From Clostridia bacterium (GTDB lineage Bacteria; Bacillota; Clostridia; Christensenellales; Borkfalkiaceae), in the NCBI GenBank assembly GCA_017448355.1, contig JAFSLQ010000060.1, positions 1-64,000 on the forward strand: a stretch of DNA of 64,000 nucleotides, in the 5' to 3' direction. The translations under genes and the position numbers were made by a program. The notes under the pieces were generated by a model, which had not been told where the DNA came from, did not search any database, and saw only the letters and a list, made by a program, of their open reading frames with translations. Below, in pieces: positions 18,490 to 26,281 of this stretch (position 1 is the first letter of the stretch; every line of letters starts with the position of its first letter).

Positions 18490-19242
18490 ATGAAGATAAT
18501 AATTTGCGGCGCACTCGGTAAAATGGGCACGAAGATAAGAGAAAACGCGCTTAAAACCGAAGACGTTATCCCGATAGCGGGAGTAGATAGAACGTGCGCG
18601 GAAATAAACGGATTTAAAGTTTACGACAGTTTCGATAAAATTACCGAAAAAGCCGACGCCGTTATAGACTTTTCGGCAAAATCTACTTTAAATTCTGTAC
18701 TTGCGTATTGCGTAAATTCTAAAACGCCCGCCGTACTTTGTTCTACGGGCTACGACGAAAACGATATAAAGGCGATAAATGAAGCGAGTAAAAAAGTTGC
18801 GCTTTTCCGTTCCGCTAATATGTCGCTCGGCGTAAACGTTTTAATCGAAGCGGTCAAATTCGCAGCAAAAAAACTTTACGATTTTGATATTGAAATAATC
18901 GAAAAACATCACAATAAAAAAGCCGACGCGCCAAGCGGAACTGCCGTTATGATTAAAGACGGCATAAAAGAAGTCTTCCCCGACAAAACGGAAACTTACG
19001 GGCGGCACGGGATTGTCGGTGCGCGTGATAAAAAAGAAATAGGTATTCACGCGGTGCGCGGCGGCACGATAGTCGGCGAACATCAGGTAATTTTTGCGGG
19101 AGACAACGAAAGCCTGACCTTTACCCACAACGCGGAATCGCGCGACGTATTCGCGGCGGGCGCTATTTCCGCGGCGCGGTTTATTGCAAAAAAAGAAAAA
19201 GGGCTTTTCTGTATGAAAGACCTTTTAAGTGAAAATGCTTAA
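18490..19242 (+). CDS. dapB: 4-hydroxy-tetrahydrodipicolinate reductase
   Basis: DapB reduces the DapA product with NAD(P)H. The 250-residue protein has the N-terminal Rossmann motif CGALGKMG and the catalytic EKHHNKKADAPSGTA block near 135-150, with the paired His and the Lys that bind the dicarboxylate. The C-terminal domain keeps HAVRGGTIVGEH. The start is one base after dapA and the stop overlaps the start of yggS. Together asd, dapA and dapB form a compact diaminopimelate module feeding peptidoglycan synthesis. Confidence 0.97.
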   Translation: MKIIICGALGKMGTKIRENALKTEDVIPIAGVDRTCAEINGFKVYDSFDKITEKADAVIDFSAKSTLNSVLAYCVNSKTPAVLCSTGYDENDIKAINEASKKVALFRSANMSLGVNVLIEAVKFAAKKLYDFDIEIIEKHHNKKADAPSGTAVMIKDGIKEVFPDKTETYGRHGIVGARDKKEIGIHAVRGGTIVGEHQVIFAGDNESLTFTHNAESRDVFAAGAISAARFIAKKEKGLFCMKDLLSENA

Positions 19243-19912
19243 AGATAACGTTAACAAAATATTGCACGAAATTTCTATCGGCAACAATTTAGGCGAAAAA
19301 ATAACGCTTGTTGCGGCGACGAAGACGCAAAGCGCGGATACGATAAACGACGCGATTAATTGCGGCATAGAAGTCGTTGCCGAAAACAGAGTGCAGGAAT
19401 TTTGTGAAAAATCAGCGCTTTTATTGCCTTGCAGACAGCATTTTATCGGGCATTTACAGACCAACAAAGTTAAATACGTAGTCGGAAAAGTGGAACTTAT
19501 CCACTCGGTAGACAGTTTTCACTTAGCGTCGGCGATAAACGATTTTGCGAAAAAGACGAACGTTATCCAAGATGTTTTGCTTGAAATAAACGCGGGGGGC
19601 GAAGAGACGAAGAGCGGCTTTTCGTTTGAAGACGTTAAAAATAACGTTAAAGAGATTGCAACAAGTCTTAAAAACGTACGCATAAAAGGGCTTATGGCAA
19701 TGATGCCTTTATCTATCGACGTTGACTATCTTGCGGGTTTATTCGATAAAGCGCGCGCTTTATACGACGAACTTAAAAGCGAAGGCTATGCCTTAGAATA
19801 TCTTTCTATGGGTATGAGCGAAGATTATAAAATAGCGATAGCGCACGGAAGCAATATGATACGGCTTGGAACGGCGCTTTTCGGCAAAAGGAATTACGGA
19901 GGAAATAATTGA
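19235..19912 (+). CDS. yggS: YggS/PLPBP-family pyridoxal phosphate homeostasis protein
   Basis: PLPBP proteins bind pyridoxal 5'-phosphate and buffer the vitamin B6 and amino-acid pools; they are monomeric alanine-racemase-like TIM barrels without a second domain. The PLP lysine is in LVAATKTQ, and the family motifs GIEVVAENRVQE, HFIGHLQTNK and LSMGMSEDYKIAI are present, the last with the phosphate-binding Ser/Met cluster. I use the ATG at 19235; a GTG two codons upstream is an alternative. Either start lies inside the dapB coding end. It is followed by sepF, an arrangement (ylmE-ylmF) long known in Bacillota division clusters. Confidence 0.93.
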   Translation: MLKDNVNKILHEISIGNNLGEKITLVAATKTQSADTINDAINCGIEVVAENRVQEFCEKSALLLPCRQHFIGHLQTNKVKYVVGKVELIHSVDSFHLASAINDFAKKTNVIQDVLLEINAGGEETKSGFSFEDVKNNVKEIATSLKNVRIKGLMAMMPLSIDVDYLAGLFDKARALYDELKSEGYALEYLSMGMSEDYKIAIAHGSNMIRLGTALFGKRNYGGNN

Positions 19913-20238
19913 TGGGTGTATTCGACCTGTTCGGCAGAACGCCGAGAACCAAAGAAGTAAAAACCACTAAACCGTTCGCGTCGGCGGCGGAAAACGGCAC
20001 TCACAACGCAGGCCCTGTTTCCGTGTTTGACCCGACGTCTTACGACGACGTTGAAAAAATGATAGACGCGCTAAAAGACGGTAAAAACGCCATCGTGCAT
20101 CTTGAAAAACTCAAAAAAGAAACGGCTATGCGTATTCTCGATATGTTGTCGGGCGCAATTTACGCTTTGGGCGGCGGAGTATACGAAATGGAAGAAAATA
20201 TCTTTATGTTCTCCCCCACAGGCGTTGAAATTTTATAA
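19912..20238 (+). CDS. sepF: Cell division protein SepF, short form
   Basis: SepF anchors FtsZ to the membrane and bundles its filaments. The 108-residue protein keeps an N-terminal amphipathic segment (MGVFDLFGRTPR), a short linker of about 20 residues and the conserved core from about 35 to 108 (FDPTSYDDVEKMIDALKDGK, LDMLSGAIYALGG, FMFSPTGVEI). Typical SepF is nearer 150 residues, so the linker is compressed. The ATG overlaps the yggS stop (TGATG) and GGAGG lies nine bases upstream. A strong bidirectional terminator follows. Coupling SepF to the dap genes ties division to peptidoglycan precursor supply. Confidence 0.93.
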   Translation: MGVFDLFGRTPRTKEVKTTKPFASAAENGTHNAGPVSVFDPTSYDDVEKMIDALKDGKNAIVHLEKLKKETAMRILDMLSGAIYALGGGVYEMEENIFMFSPTGVEIL

Positions 20239-20257
20239 TAAAAACGATTTAAAATTT

Positions 20258-20297
20258 TTCGTCCCGTTAAGGCGTGCCTTAACGGGACGAATTTTTA
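20258..20297. terminator. Bidirectional terminator between sepF and the permease gene
   Basis: A long perfect stem (TTCGTCCCGTTAAGGC and its complement, two-base apex) has T-runs on both sides. It serves convergent transcripts and touches the permease stop codon. Confidence 0.92.
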
Positions 20298-21587
20298 TAT
20301 TCCCCAAACGAACCAGCAGAAAAGATAACCGCCGAGAACCGCGACAAGCGTAAACGGTATTCCGATTTTGAAAAAGTCCGAATTTTTGACTTTATATCCC
20401 GCTTTATTCAATATCCCTATACCAACCACGTTAGCCGAAGCCCCTACGGGCGTTAAATTTCCGCCGAGAGTTGCGCCGCATAAAAGTCCGAAATACAATA
20501 AGTAGGGCGAGACCGAGGGCAAAGATAACGTAAGCGCTTTTATTACGGGCAACATCGTCGCAACGTACGGGATATTATCAATGAACGCGGAAAACACGAC
20601 CGAGCCGAAAACTATCACCGTATAAAGCAAGAACACATTTTCGCTGCCGAGTTTTTTAAATAACTCGCTTATATCTTTTATAAGCCCAACCCTTTCTACC
20701 GCGGCAATTATTATAAATAAGAATATAAGGAAGAAAACTGTAGAAAAGTCTATATCTTTAGCACTGTTTTTTATTCCGTCCTTTTTATAATTTACGGCTG
20801 TAAATATTATCGCAACGAGCGCAAACCCCGCACAGATAAGTCCGTTTAATATACTGATTTTTTTCTCCGCAGGAATAAACGACACCGCTATAAGTACAAG
20901 TATGTTGCCGACAAGCAGAAATGTCGGCACTATAGATTTAATCTTTACGTTTGCGGGCGTAAATTCAAGTTTTTCTCTATGATGGCGGAAAATAAATATG
21001 ATAACGGGAATCGACAGAACCGCGCCGAGTTCTACCGCCCAGAATATCGAAAATTTTCCGTCTAAAAAGAAAAAGTCGAAAAAACTCATATTCGCAAAAC
21101 TGCCAAGCATAATACTCGTAGTGTCGCCGACTAACGTCGCCGCACCTTGAAGATTAGACGACACCGCGATACTTATGATGACGGGTATAGGCGAAATTTT
21201 GGTTTTTAAGGCAACGGAAATCCCGATAGGCGCAAGCATTAAAACCGTCGCCACGTTATCGATAAACGCGGAAATTATGCCGGAAAGTAGCGACAAAAAC
21301 ACAACGGCAACCAGTGCGTTCGGCATTTTGCTTATAAGCCTGTCCGCGATAAAATCGGGCATTTCCGAAAAAGAAAACGCGGACACCGTTATCATAATTC
21401 CCAAAAGCATTAAAACGACGTTAAAATCTATCGCAGTAAATATTGCGGATAGACTGGTTTCTCCGAATATCAGTAAGCCGCCGGCAGAAAGCACCGCCGC
21501 CACACCCGCTATATAAGGCTTTTTAGTAGGAAAAGCGATTATCCCCGCATAGGTCAGAATAAAAACAATCAGCACGAATATTTTCAT
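20295..21587 (-). CDS. ArsB/NhaD-type ion transporter, candidate Mn2+ exporter
   Basis: The 430-residue protein has about 11-12 membrane helices and the ion transporter (ArsB/NhaD/SLC13) fold. Two inverted halves show matching re-entrant motifs: SAFIDNVATVLMLAPI near 110 and SAFIDNIPYVATMLPV near 340, with GGNLTPVGASANVV near 385. Such proteins move anions, Na+/H+ or metal species. The decisive clue is upstream: a Mn2+-sensing yybP-ykoY riboswitch controls this gene, so export of manganese, or tolerance to it, is the best inferred role. Sequence alone would have left only 'permease'. ATG follows GGAG. It ends at a bidirectional terminator. Confidence 0.85.
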   Translation of the reverse strand: MKIFVLIVFILTYAGIIAFPTKKPYIAGVAAVLSAGGLLIFGETSLSAIFTAIDFNVVLMLLGIMITVSAFSFSEMPDFIADRLISKMPNALVAVVFLSLLSGIISAFIDNVATVLMLAPIGISVALKTKISPIPVIISIAVSSNLQGAATLVGDTTSIMLGSFANMSFFDFFFLDGKFSIFWAVELGAVLSIPVIIFIFRHHREKLEFTPANVKIKSIVPTFLLVGNILVLIAVSFIPAEKKISILNGLICAGFALVAIIFTAVNYKKDGIKNSAKDIDFSTVFFLIFLFIIIAAVERVGLIKDISELFKKLGSENVFLLYTVIVFGSVVFSAFIDNIPYVATMLPVIKALTLSLPSVSPYLLYFGLLCGATLGGNLTPVGASANVVGIGILNKAGYKVKNSDFFKIGIPFTLVAVLGGYLFCWFVWGI

Positions 21588-21657
21588 ATTTTTCTCCGTC
21601 GTTTACAGGTGCTTAAAAAAGCAACGAATTAATGATACCCCTTTTAACAATAAAAAA

Positions 21658-21784
21658 CAAGACTTTTACCGCAAAAAACGGTAAAAGTCTTGTTGAAAAC
21701 AATAAAGTTTTACGCATTGCCGGGCTTAAAGCCGTACTGACGACAATGCTAACGCAAAAATTTGCGCCAACTACTCCCTTTTAC
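21658..21784 (-). ncRNA. yybP-ykoY manganese riboswitch with terminator platform
   Basis: On the minus strand the RNA has the diagnostic elements of the yybP-ykoY class in order: AAAGGGAGTAG, a CGCAAA hairpin, GCATTG-TCGTCA-GTACG, a small hairpin, CCGG-CAATGC, and CAACAAGAC closing the helix. P1 pairs GTAAAAG (21778-21784) with CTTTTAC (21681-21687). The same CTTTTAC also pairs within a terminator, 21658-21671 with 21679-21692, followed by six T. Aptamer and terminator are thus mutually exclusive: Mn2+ binding should stabilise P1 and switch the downstream permease ON. The layout matches the known Lactococcus lactis Mn2+ aptamer. Confidence 0.93.
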
Positions 21785-21800
21785 AGGTATATATTATCGG

Positions 21801-22763
21801 TTAATTTCTAACGCCGAGAGCGTCGTAAGTCGCGGTAAGCGACGAGATTTTTTCATCGAACAACGCTTTTTCTTCTTCTGAAAGCGGCAAATCGACAACT
21901 TTTTCTATGCCGTTAGCGCCAACCATACAGGGAACGCCCATACAAACGTTATCCGCGCCGTATTCGCCGTGCATTAATGCCGAAAGCGGCAAAATAGTAT
22001 GCGTATCGGCTAAAATCGCCTTCAACAACTGCATAACGGACGCCGCTATCGCATAGAACGTCGCGCCCTTTGCCTTAATAACTATAGAACCCGATTTTAC
22101 CATATCAGTATATATCTGTTCGCACTCCGATTTAACGGCGTCTTCATTGACACCCAAAAATTTCTTTGCGTAATCGTCCATATTAAGTCCTGACACGGTA
22201 CAAAGACTCCACGGAGTCATACAAGCGTCGCCGTGTTCACCCAAAACGAACGCGTTAACGTTATGCGCGTCTACCTTGCAATAGTCGGCAACGAATTTTA
22301 TAAGTCTGTTTGAATCTAACAGCGTACCCGTGCCGATAACGCGGTTTTCGGGAAGTCCCGTGCATTTTATCGTCGCATACGTCAACACGTCGACGGGATT
22401 GCTTACGATGATATATAATGCTTCGGGCGCGATTTTCGCAACGCTTGGCATAACACTCGTAAGTATGCCAACGTTTACTTTCGCAAGGTCAAGTCTCGTC
22501 TGGTCGGGCTTTCTGCCTATACCGAAAGTTACGATAACTATATCTGAACCCGCAACGTCTTCATATTCGCCGCAACGCACCTTTACCGACGGCGTACAAG
22601 CCGCGCATTGCGCCAAATCCAAAGCCTCGCCTTCTGCTTTCGCTTTATTTACGTCTACCAAAACTATTTCCGAACAAAGCCCCGAAAGAGTCAACGAGTA
22701 CGCAATGGTCGCGCCGACGTTGCCTGTTCCGAGAACCGAAATTTTTCTGCTTTTCCTAAGCAT
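21801..22763 (-). CDS. ldh: Lactate/malate dehydrogenase family protein, annotated type L-lactate dehydrogenase
   Basis: The 320-residue protein is an NAD-dependent 2-hydroxyacid dehydrogenase of the LDH/MDH family. It has the Rossmann motif GTGNVGAT, the NAD-contact SNPVDVLTY, the catalytic His in GEHGD and substrate Arg90. The specificity loop reads GIGRKPDQTRLDL: Arg84 occupies the place of Gln102, which selects pyruvate in classical LDH, while Arg is typical of malate dehydrogenase. Overall sequence (GEHGDACMTPWS, cassette length) is closer to bacterial LDH. So lactate dehydrogenase is the conventional label, but malate/oxaloacetate activity is possible and would fit the fumarate pathway at the right edge. 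Good AGGAGA site; own promoter. Confidence 0.85.
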   Translation of the reverse strand: MLRKSRKISVLGTGNVGATIAYSLTLSGLCSEIVLVDVNKAKAEGEALDLAQCAACTPSVKVRCGEYEDVAGSDIVIVTFGIGRKPDQTRLDLAKVNVGILTSVMPSVAKIAPEALYIIVSNPVDVLTYATIKCTGLPENRVIGTGTLLDSNRLIKFVADYCKVDAHNVNAFVLGEHGDACMTPWSLCTVSGLNMDDYAKKFLGVNEDAVKSECEQIYTDMVKSGSIVIKAKGATFYAIAASVMQLLKAILADTHTILPLSALMHGEYGADNVCMGVPCMVGANGIEKVVDLPLSEEEKALFDEKISSLTATYDALGVRN

Positions 22764-22801
22764 TGCCGATTCTCTCCTATTATAATTTAATACTATAATA
22801 A

Positions 22802-22830
22802 ATGATACTCTAATTCTCAGATTTTGGCAA
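22802..22830 (-). promoter_or_regulatory. Promoter for ldh
   Basis: Minus-strand TTGCCA, 17-base spacer, TATCAT, about 40 bases before the start. The same transcript would read into the Mn2+ riboswitch, which starts 17 bases after the ldh stop. Confidence 0.65.
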
Positions 22831-22885
22831 ACGTTTTACGACATTTTTTTACTGTTTTTTTAAAATTTTTTACTGCCATCAATTT

Positions 22886-24229
22886 CTACGGTGTTAATTC
22901 TAATTTTTTAGCGATAAAATATATATCCCCCGCGCCTATAAACAGAATTTTTCTATAATTAAAAGCGTGATTCTTTAATAGGTTATTAAGTGCGGAATAA
23001 CTTGCGGCATAAAAAACTTCGCCTGAAAAATCTTTCATTAATTCTTCATACAAGCATTTTCCGTCGCCTTCCGCCATAAATTTTTCACGCGCGGGGTAGG
23101 TCTTATAAATAATCACGCCGTCCGCCTTTTTAAGCGCAAAAACAAAATCTTTTAAAAGCGCTTTCGTACGCGAATACGTGTGCGGCTGAAACACCGCCAG
23201 AGTCTTTTCGGTTTTATTGTTGAGTAGTGCGCTTATCTCCGTAGGGTGATGGGCGTAATCGGCAAAGCACTTTACTCCGAACGCCCTGCCTAAATATTCG
23301 TTTCGCCTTTTCACCCCGTCAAAATCCCGAAAAGCCGACTGAATAAACTTGAACGGCACTTTCAACTCGTTAAGCACGGCAATAGCCGCAAGCGCATTAT
23401 ATACGTTATACTCGCCCGCAATTTTAAGGTTTATCCTTCCCAACCTTTTACCGTATGCATAAGCGGTAAAAGAACGGTTTTCCTTTTTATCTATATATTT
23501 TGCGGTATAAGTAGCGAGATTTGTAATGCCGAAAGTTACGGTAGAAGAATTAAATACTTTGCGGGCATATTCGTCGTCGGCGTTTATAATCGAAAAACTG
23601 TTCTTTGAAAACTGTGAAAAGGCTTCCGTCGCTTCGTCCATAGTTTTAAATGTGTCAACGTGGTCGTTATCTATATTTAAAATTACAGCGATATTCGGCT
23701 TTAAGTCTAAAAAATTACGTTGATATTCGCACGCTTCCGCGACGGCAAAACTGTTCCCGCCCAAGCGAAAATTCCCGAAAGTCTCTCTTTCCCCGCCCAA
23801 AAATACGGTAGGATTAAGCCCTGCCGCTATCATTGTTTCCGCAATCAAAGCAGTCGTCGTGGTCTTACCGTGACTGCCCGATATTGCCACCGTGCGATTA
23901 AAAAGAGATAAAATCTGCCCCAGAAGTTCGCTGCGTTTTAGAGTGGGAATACCGCTTTTACGCGCGTAAACGATTTCGGGATTAGTAGATTTTACGGCGG
24001 AAGTATAGACTAAAAGGTCAACGCTCGCAACATTTTCGGCTTTATGCCCGATAAAAATTTTTGCACCGAGAGAAGACAGCCTTTTCAATTCATTAGAAAG
24101 GATTTTATCGCTGCCTGACACGTAAAATCCTTGGGTTAGACAGAATTTTGCAAGTCCCGACATGGACGCGCCGCCGATTCCTACAAAGTGAATTTTGCGA
24201 TAATTATTAAAAAATACGTTTTGTTCCAT
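22886..24229 (-). CDS. murC: UDP-N-acetylmuramate-L-alanine ligase
   Basis: MurC adds L-Ala to UDP-MurNAc in cytosolic peptidoglycan precursor synthesis. From the ATG at 24229 the protein has 447 residues. It shows the UDP-binding HFVGIGGASMSGLA near the N-terminus, the ATP loop SGSHGKTTTTALIAE and the central NIDNDHVDTF motif of Mur ligases, plus the FADYAHHPTEI segment. A longer frame opens with TTG three codons upstream; neither start has a visible Shine-Dalgarno sequence. The gene is divergent from spoVG. No other mur gene is in the window. Confidence 0.96.
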   Translation of the reverse strand: MEQNVFFNNYRKIHFVGIGGASMSGLAKFCLTQGFYVSGSDKILSNELKRLSSLGAKIFIGHKAENVASVDLLVYTSAVKSTNPEIVYARKSGIPTLKRSELLGQILSLFNRTVAISGSHGKTTTTALIAETMIAAGLNPTVFLGGERETFGNFRLGGNSFAVAEACEYQRNFLDLKPNIAVILNIDNDHVDTFKTMDEATEAFSQFSKNSFSIINADDEYARKVFNSSTVTFGITNLATYTAKYIDKKENRSFTAYAYGKRLGRINLKIAGEYNVYNALAAIAVLNELKVPFKFIQSAFRDFDGVKRRNEYLGRAFGVKCFADYAHHPTEISALLNNKTEKTLAVFQPHTYSRTKALLKDFVFALKKADGVIIYKTYPAREKFMAEGDGKCLYEELMKDFSGEVFYAASYSALNNLLKNHAFNYRKILFIGAGDIYFIAKKLELTP

Positions 24230-24322
24230 ATTACACAATATGATACGAAGAGTTTTTTGGGCATAAAAAAAGTGATTTTATGAAAAATTAATAAAAAATA
24301 GTAAAGAAATTTACAAAATATA

Positions 24323-24351
24323 TTGAAATCGCATTTTTTTTATGATATGAT
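24323..24351 (+). promoter_or_regulatory. Promoter for spoVG
   Basis: TTGAAA, 17-base spacer, TATGAT, about 33 bases before the spoVG start. Five of six positions match in each box. Confidence 0.75.
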
Positions 24352-24383
24352 TGACGTAATATAAGATAAAGGAAGGTGCCGAA

Positions 24384-24656
24384 ATGAAAATTTCAGACGT
24401 ACGCGTTCGCATTGTAAAAAACAGCGACAGCAAATTGAAGGCAGTGGCTTCGGTAACCTTCGATGACTGCTTTGTTGTACACGACATTAAAGTTATTGAA
24501 GGGAACGAGGGCTTTTTTATCGCTATGCCCAGCCGTAAAACTACAGACGGTTCTTATAAAGACATAGCGCACCCCATCAGAACCGAAACGAGAGAAGAAC
24601 TTATCAAAGTTATCTTAAACGCGTTCGAAGAGGAAAAAGCCAAACCGCAAGAATAA
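24384..24656 (+). CDS. spoVG: SpoVG family regulatory protein
   Basis: SpoVG is a small site-specific nucleic-acid-binding protein that influences septation, sporulation and cell-envelope genes in Bacillota. The 90-residue protein is almost all core: MKISDVRVR at the N-terminus, the central [21 protein letters not shown] and [11 protein letters not shown], then the short helix [22 protein letters not shown] follows an AAGGAAGG site. It is monocistronic, with its own promoter and terminator, and divergent from murC. Presence of spoVG does not prove sporulation, as non-sporeformers keep it. Confidence 0.96.
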   Translation: MKISDVRVRIVKNSDSKLKAVASVTFDDCFVVHDIKVIEGNEGFFIAMPSRKTTDGSYKDIAHPIRTETREELIKVILNAFEEEKAKPQE

Positions 24657-24694
24657 CGAAACGATTTTTATTAAAGTCGTTTTTCGCGTTCCCA

Positions 24695-24725
24695 CGTTCG
24701 TTTAAAAAAACGAACGGCGTTTTTT
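24695..24725 (+). terminator. Rho-independent terminator after spoVG
   Basis: CGTTCGTTT/AAACGAACG stem followed by GCG and six T, about 38 bases after the spoVG stop. The rest of the 229-base gap to the next gene is AT-rich, with a second weak hairpin (CGGGCA/TGCCCG at 24768-24788) and repeated CATATG hexamers; I see no ORF in it. Confidence 0.85.
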
Positions 24726-24847
24726 GTCGGAAAAAATCAGATTATTATTCGGGTTTTTTAAAAAATTCGGGCAGAATTCATTTGCCCGTATTTTTATATG
24801 TTCATATTTACATATGCTTTTATATACATATGCAAATATAATAAATT

Positions 24848-24878
24848 AATCGCCGTCCTAAAATTTAGGACGGCGATT
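24848..24878. terminator. Stem-loop terminator after the sugar isomerase gene
   Basis: A perfect 15-base inverted repeat around one base (AATCGCCGTCCTAAA arm) lies seven bases after the stop at 24886. The minus-strand tail is ATTAATTTAT, a weak T tract. Confidence 0.75.
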
Positions 24879-24885
24879 TTCTTCT

Positions 24886-25680
24886 TTACTTAAAAATCTT
24901 TTCCGCAAGATTAGTTATAAATGCCAGCGATTCAAACAGTTCTTTTATATCCGCAAAATCGTTTTTGTATACTTCTATAAGCAACGCTCCGTCAAAGCCT
25001 TTGTCGCGAAGTCTCTTAAAAATTTCGCTAAAATCGGTTCCCCCCCTGCCCGGAAGGCACATCTTGCCGCTTATGTCTATATCCGAAAGATGCACGGTGG
25101 CAATATCGCCGCCCATCTCTTCTATAAACTCGTGATAATCTATATTTGACTGTCTGGCTTGCTTTATATCCAGAGTGCCTTTAAGCCCGCTGGTTCGCTT
25201 TCTCAGTTCGCTGAAAAAACCGATATAATTATAATATGCCCAATGCACGTTTTCGTAAGCAAGCGTTAAACCGTATTTGGCGCACACGTCTATTATTCGT
25301 TGCGTTATTTCACCGCACCGCGCAAAATCTATTACGTAAGGCGTGCGCTTTACACGCGCGAGTCCGTGAAAAGTATAGAATTTCGCCCCCATTGCGTGCG
25401 CCGCCTGCATAGTGCTTTCAAGCAATGCAAAAGAGTCTTTCTTCGCGCGCTCGTTCTGGCTATACAGCGTGGACTCAAACTGCGTCGTTAAAGTATGTAC
25501 CGAGTGAATATCAACGTCGCCCTTTCGTGCGGAAAGGAATTCACCGAATTCTTTATTGTATTCGCAAAACGATTCCAAAAAAACTTCCGCGCTATTAACG
25601 CCGTTTTCGCTTAAAAACGACAGGGCGTCTTCGGTATTGAACCTTCCGAAAAGCGACGCCGTCGATATACCCGTCCGCAT
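24886..25680 (-). CDS. Sugar phosphate isomerase/epimerase (xylose isomerase-like TIM barrel)
   Basis: The 264-residue protein has the AP-endonuclease-2/xylose-isomerase-like barrel. Candidate metal ligands are His in IHSVH, Glu in LAYENVHW, Asp in GTLDIKQARQS, His in TVHLSDID, and Glu in LLIEVYK. The substrate, probably a ketose, inosose or sugar phosphate, cannot be named. ATG with AAAGGTGG eleven bases upstream; 16 bases after hpf. It is the last gene of the long minus-strand block and is followed by a stem-loop. Confidence 0.85.
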   Translation of the reverse strand: MRTGISTASLFGRFNTEDALSFLSENGVNSAEVFLESFCEYNKEFGEFLSARKGDVDIHSVHTLTTQFESTLYSQNERAKKDSFALLESTMQAAHAMGAKFYTFHGLARVKRTPYVIDFARCGEITQRIIDVCAKYGLTLAYENVHWAYYNYIGFFSELRKRTSGLKGTLDIKQARQSNIDYHEFIEEMGGDIATVHLSDIDISGKMCLPGRGGTDFSEIFKRLRDKGFDGALLIEVYKNDFADIKELFESLAFITNLAEKIFK

Positions 25681-25696
25681 AAACTATAATCCACCT

Positions 25697-26230
25697 TTAA
25701 ATTTGCGGCTCGATAAGCCCCAAATCGCCGTCGTTTCTCTTGTAAAGCACCTGCACGGAATTCGATTTCGCTTCCAAGAACACGTAAAAAGAGTGTCCTA
25801 AAAGTTCCATTTCTTCTTCCGCTTCTTTAACCGTCATGGGAGAAAGCACGAAACTCTTTTTCTTAACGACCTGAACTTTGGAGTTTTCTTCCTTGTTTTT
25901 AAGGTCGAACATCGCCGCGTCGCTAAACGCCGCGTTCTTGTTGTGCTTGTCGAATTTAGTACGGTGTTTTCTTATCTGCCCTTCGAGTTTCGGCAAAATT
26001 ACGTCGATATTCTCGTAAAAGTTATCGCTTGTCGCCGTGGCGCGAACGAATTTTCCGTTATAATCAAGCATAACTTCCGTCGTCAAAGAATTGCCCTGTT
26101 TTTTGAAACTTACTCTCGCCGCAGTTTCGTCGTCTTTAAAATACTTGTCAAGTTTAGCAAGTTTTTGTTCGGTAATGTTTTTTAACTTTTCGCCTACTTC
26201 GTAATTTTTTGCATAGATGTCTACTCTCAT
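25697..26230 (-). CDS. hpf: Long-form ribosome hibernation promoting factor
   Basis: Long HPF dimerises 70S ribosomes into inactive 100S particles in stationary phase. The 177-residue protein has the N-terminal S30AE domain (about 1-105) and, after a linker, the C-terminal dimerisation domain from about 125, with SPMTVKEAEEEMELLGHSFYVF and VLYKRNDGDLGLIEP. ATG follows GGGGGAG. It sits 51 bases after clpC, an arrangement that places hibernation beside protein quality control. Confidence 0.96.
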   Translation of the reverse strand: MRVDIYAKNYEVGEKLKNITEQKLAKLDKYFKDDETAARVSFKKQGNSLTTEVMLDYNGKFVRATATSDNFYENIDVILPKLEGQIRKHRTKFDKHNKNAAFSDAAMFDLKNKEENSKVQVVKKKSFVLSPMTVKEAEEEMELLGHSFYVFLEAKSNSVQVLYKRNDGDLGLIEPQI

Positions 26231-26281
26231 AATCTCCCCCTTTAAATAATAGTTCGCAAACTAAAAGGCAAAATCCTTTTA

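Noticed and set aside
21658..21692. A simple terminator for ldh
   Set aside because: The hairpin is real, but its left arm is also the 3' strand of the Mn2+ aptamer P1, so it is better described as the expression platform of a riboswitch.
24239..24322. Leaderless start for murC, because no Shine-Dalgarno sequence is visible
   Set aside because: A TATCAT box lies nearby but no acceptable -35 box is at 16-18 bases, so the case is much weaker than for nrdG.
24768..24850. A CRISPR-like or operator array from repeated CATATG hexamers
   Set aside because: Only two or three short copies with irregular spacing in AT-rich DNA, no nearby target gene start.
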